From the NCBI GenBank assembly GCA_035288045.1, contig DATEBA010000008.1:1-7932 (forward strand): DNA of 7,932 bases, in the 5' to 3' direction. Shown here piece after piece: positions 5,716-7,932 of this stretch (position 1 is the first letter of the stretch; the number at the start of each line of letters is the position of its first letter). The DNA is from DATEBA01 sp035288045. Its GTDB lineage: Bacteria > Actinomycetota > UBA4738 > HRBIN12. The translations under genes were made by a program, and so were the position numbers. Below the pieces are notes generated by a model. It was not told the DNA's origin and made no database searches. It was given only the letters and a program-made list of their open reading frames with translations.

Positions 5716-7032
5716 ATGGAAGGAGAGGGCGTGGCGCTCCGCGGAGCGTCCGAGAGCGGACGCCTCGAGCTTTCCATCGCGGTGATGCGCGCGGCCGTCG
5801 TGGGCGTGACGGCCGTGGTCTACGTGGCGTCCCTAGGGGTCCGGCGCCCCGCGAGCGCCTACGCGGTGGCGGTGCTCGCGGTCGCGGCCGTGTACTCCCT
5901 GTGGGTGCTCCTCGCAAGGCCCGTAGAGCGAACGCGGGCCTTCGCGGCCGGCACCGTCGCGCTGGACACGGGGATCGTGACCTTCTGGTGCCACGCGACC
6001 GGCGCGGCCCGGAGCGAGTTCTGGGCGCTGTACGTGCTGGTCGTGATCGCGGCAGCCATGCGGTTCGGACTCGGCGAGGTGCTCGGTGTCGCACTAGCCC
6101 AGTCGGCCGTGTACGTCGCTGTCATGGTGGCCAACGGCGGGATCGGGCTAGCTCCGCTCGTGTTCCGCGTCTCCGTCGTGCTCCTCGCCGGGCTGTCGGT
6201 GGGCGCGCTCGCCCGCCTGCGTCGCGTGGCGGAGCGGGGTCGCCAGGACCTGGCCCGCGAGGCCAAAGCCGCCTCGCGTGAGCTGGCGCGGGAACGGTCG
6301 ACCGTGGAGCGGCTCCAGGAGATGGACGCCGCGAAGTCGGAGTTCGTGGCGATCGCCGCGCACGAGCTCCGGTCGCCGCTCGCGGCGATCCGCGGCGTCG
6401 TCGAGACGATCCGACGGGTCGGCGACGACGTCGAGCCGGAGGTGAAGGGCGAGCTCCTCGACGGGGCGGCCGAGCAGGCCGCTCGTCTCTCCCGCCTGCT
6501 CGACGACCTCCTCACCGTCTCTCGGATCGAGGCTGGGAGCGTGCCGCTTCGGATCACGGAGTCCGTGGTCGAGGACCTCGTATCGGAGGCTGCACAGGCG
6601 AGCGACGCGGCTTCGCTCGTCTCCGTTTCGATCAAGGACGTGCACACCGTGCCGTGCGACGCCGACCGGCTCGTACGCGTGCTAGCGAACCTTCTCGACA
6701 ACGCGCGCAAGCACTCGCCGAAGGGAGCCGTGATCGGCGTCGACGTCCAGGGCGAGGGCGACTTCGTGCGCTTCGGCGTGCGCGATCGCGGCGTCGGTGT
6801 ACCCCAGTCCGAACGCGACGCGATCTTCGAGCGTTATCGGCGCATCGAGGAGAGAGCCGTGTTGGGAACCGGCCTGGGTCTGTTCATCGCGCGGAGCCTC
6901 GTGGAGGCCCACGGCGGGCGCATCGGCGTGGAGGATGCGCCGGGCGGCGGCGCGGATTTCTACTTCCTCATCCCCTCGACGAGTGCCCGCAGCGGTAGGC
7001 GCGCCCCCGAGGGGGTTGCGGCCAAGGCCTGA
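5716..7032 (+). CDS. Membrane sensor histidine kinase (orphan in this window)
   Basis: 438 residues from ATG 5716, preceded by AAGGAG at 5706-5711; the open frame further upstream lies inside leuS. Residues 24-166 hold about six hydrophobic helices with short loops and no large outside domain, so the signal is probably sensed within or near the membrane. A charged, coiled-coil-like linker (167-203) leads to the dimerisation domain. There HELRSPLAAI carries the phospho-accepting His216. The ATPase domain has the N box NLLDNARKHSP (Asn325, Asn329), a G1 box DRGVGVP (Asp357), an F box IFERY and a G2 box GTGLGLFIA (384-392). All catalytic motifs are intact. No PAS or HAMP domain is evident. No response regulator is in view, so its partner and signal are unknown. 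The gap to leuS is 65 bp without a clear promoter, so read-through from leuS is likely. Confidence 0.95.
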   Translation: MEGEGVALRGASESGRLELSIAVMRAAVVGVTAVVYVASLGVRRPASAYAVAVLAVAAVYSLWVLLARPVERTRAFAAGTVALDTGIVTFWCHATGAARSEFWALYVLVVIAAAMRFGLGEVLGVALAQSAVYVAVMVANGGIGLAPLVFRVSVVLLAGLSVGALARLRRVAERGRQDLAREAKAASRELARERSTVERLQEMDAAKSEFVAIAAHELRSPLAAIRGVVETIRRVGDDVEPEVKGELLDGAAEQAARLSRLLDDLLTVSRIEAGSVPLRITESVVEDLVSEAAQASDAASLVSVSIKDVHTVPCDADRLVRVLANLLDNARKHSPKGAVIGVDVQGEGDFVRFGVRDRGVGVPQSERDAIFERYRRIEERAVLGTGLGLFIARSLVEAHGGRIGVEDAPGGGADFYFLIPSTSARSGRRAPEGVAAKA

Positions 7033-7039
7033 CCCTGCC

Positions 7040-7061
7040 CGCAGTGACTTCCGTCACTGCG
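7040..7061 (+). promoter_or_regulatory. Perfect 9-bp inverted repeat: terminator or operator before comEA
   Basis: CGCAGTGAC (7040-7048) and GTCACTGCG (7053-7061) are exact inverted repeats around TTCC. The dyad starts 8 bp after the kinase stop. Its right arm lies where the -35 box of the downstream TAGCGT promoter should be. As RNA it would make a strong hairpin, but no T run follows directly; a T-rich stretch comes about 34 bp later (7095-7105). It could end kinase transcription or bind a dimeric regulator of comEA-comEC. I cannot decide between them. Confidence 0.55.
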
Positions 7062-7079
7062 CACCCCGCGCGCACGGGC

Positions 7080-7085
7080 TAGCGT
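7080..7085 (+). promoter_or_regulatory. -10 box of the comEA-comEC promoter
   Basis: TAGCGT is identical to the -10 box of the leftward promoter at 1622-1617. The predicted start near 7092 leaves a 29-nt leader that carries GGAGG (7110-7114). The -35 position overlaps the right arm of the dyad at 7040-7061 and matches TTGACC poorly (CTGCGC at 7057-7062, three of six), so the promoter may be weak or need an activator. Confidence 0.45.
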
Positions 7086-7120
7086 TCGGTCGCGTCTTTT
7101 TCTTCCCGTGGAGGCGTCGG

Positions 7121-7735
7121 GTGTCGGGGGAGTCGCTGCGTGACCGGCTGTCCGTTCTGTCGCGTGGGGAGCTGGCCGCTCTGGGCCTGCTCCTCGTCGC
7201 CGTGCTCGCGGGCGCTGGTTTCTGGTACGTCCGGTCGTTGCCGGTGCCGGTCGACGTTCGCGCTCTTCGATCGACCGGCGCCCCGGTGGTCGCGAGCCCG
7301 ACGGTTGGAGCCTCGTTCATAGTTCACGTAGCAGGCGAGGTGCGCCGCCCGGGCGTCTACGAGTTCGCCGAGGGCGAGCGGGTGATCGACGCGATCGAGG
7401 CCGCAGGAGGTCCCACGGGGCGGGCCGCGCTAGATGGGTTGAACCTCGCCGCTCCGCTCGCGGACGGCACGCAGGTCGTGGTCCCCGCGGTCGCGGCGGC
7501 GGGAGCCCCGTCCTCGGCGGCACCGGGCACGCTAGGCGGCTCCGAGCTGGTGAACCTGAACACGGCCACCGCCGAACAGCTCGAGACCCTTCCGGGGATC
7601 GGCGAGGTGCTGGCGCAAGCCATCGTGGACTACCGCAGCGAGAACGGACCGTTCGCCACGGTCGAGCAGCTCGAGGACGTGAGCGGCATAGGGCCGTCGA
7701 TCCTGGAGAACGTCCGGGACCTCGTGACGGTTTGA
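7121..7735 (+). CDS. comEA: Competence protein ComEA (DNA receptor)
   Basis: 204 residues from a GTG with GGAGG six bases upstream. ComEA is a membrane-anchored DNA-binding protein that captures double-stranded DNA outside the membrane and passes it to ComEC during natural transformation. A short N-terminus is followed by one membrane helix (about 18-37, LAALGLLLVAVLAGAGFWYV). An SLBB domain comes next (about 66-122: FIVHVAGEVRRPGVYEF through DGTQVVVP), then an Ala/Pro/Gly-rich linker. The C-terminal domain has two helix-hairpin-helix motifs, LVNLNTATAEQLETLPGIG (143-161) and VEQLEDVSGIG (181-191). This SLBB plus HhH order is typical of Gram-positive ComEA. The stop overlaps the start of the next gene. 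Whether the organism is actually transformable cannot be told from this. Confidence 0.95.
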   Translation: MSGESLRDRLSVLSRGELAALGLLLVAVLAGAGFWYVRSLPVPVDVRALRSTGAPVVASPTVGASFIVHVAGEVRRPGVYEFAEGERVIDAIEAAGGPTGRAALDGLNLAAPLADGTQVVVPAVAAAGAPSSAAPGTLGGSELVNLNTATAEQLETLPGIGEVLAQAIVDYRSENGPFATVEQLEDVSGIGPSILENVRDLVTV

Positions 7736-7932
7736 GCGGCCTCGCGCTCCCGCTCGCCGCGGCCGCCGTCTGGGTGGGGATCCTCGCTGGACCGCCGGGT
7801 GCACCGGTCGCGCCCTACCTCGCCGGCGCGGCGCTCGGTCTGTCCGTCGCGTTCCTCATCGCCCGGCGTCGGGCTCGCGAACCGGAGCCGTTGGCGGGCC
7901 TCGCCCCGGCGGAACCCCCGGCGCTGGCAGCG
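7732..7932 (+). CDS. comEC: ComEC/Rec2 DNA-uptake channel, N-terminal fragment
   Basis: An open frame runs from TTG 7732 to the right edge, 67 residues with no stop. The TTG overlaps the comEA stop in the arrangement TTGA, which suggests translational coupling; no separate strong ribosome-binding site is visible. The fragment has two hydrophobic helices (about 3-20 and 28-44) joined by a Gly/Pro-rich turn, then RRRAREPEP. That is how ComEC proteins begin, before the OB-fold and the long competence domain. ComEC forms the inner-membrane pore through which one DNA strand enters. The identity rests mainly on position directly after comEA plus this topology, since the diagnostic domains lie beyond the window. 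Confidence 0.8.
   Translation, partial: MSGLALPLAAAAVWVGILAGPPGAPVAPYLAGAALGLSVAFLIARRRAREPEPLAGLAPAEPPALAA

Noticed and set aside
6797..7120. Upstream extension of comEA into the kinase gene
   Set aside because: It overlaps the kinase ATPase domain in another frame. GTG 7121 has an ideal ribosome-binding site and gives a normal ComEA length.

Overview
The DNA is very G+C-rich, with strong G/C bias at third codon positions. All seven genes are ordinary-looking chromosomal genes. Their start codons are TTG (three), GTG (two) and ATG (two). The protein types, the promoter shape (TTGACC, 18 bp, TAGCNT), and leuS followed by comEA-comEC all point to an actinobacterium (Actinomycetota). It is probably a poorly sampled lineage; I cannot name a genus. 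There are no tRNA or rRNA genes, CRISPR arrays, insertion sequences or phage genes.

Layout. Positions 1-1592 (minus strand) hold most of a polytopic membrane protein that looks like a GT-C-type glycosyltransferase; its C-terminus lies off the left edge. Positions 1593-1714 are a compact divergent control region with two back-to-back promoters whose -35 boxes are 8 bp apart. Positions 1715-2791 (plus) encode an exported beta-propeller protein of the glucose/sorbosone dehydrogenase family. Positions 2880-3167 encode a 95-residue protein resembling the dimeric alpha/beta-barrel (ABM-like) fold. Positions 3200-5650 are a complete bacterial-type leucyl-tRNA synthetase (leuS), probably read from a nearly leaderless transcript. 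Positions 5716-7032 encode a six-helix membrane histidine kinase with no partner response regulator in view. Positions 7121-7735 encode ComEA, and 7732 to the end is the start of ComEC, overlapping comEA by four bases.

How they work together. The comEA-comEC pair is a DNA-uptake operon: ComEA binds double-stranded DNA outside the membrane and ComEC is the inner-membrane channel. A perfect 9-bp dyad lies between the kinase and comEA, overlapping where the comEA -35 should be, so it is either a terminator for the kinase or an operator for the competence genes. leuS is housekeeping. The left pair (membrane protein and propeller) share a control region and may be co-regulated, but no common pathway is visible.

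I see no clearly new biological system here. The most notable features are regulatory: the paired divergent promoters, the repeated TAGCNT -10 boxes, the dyad before comEA, and the orphan kinase between leuS and comEA.
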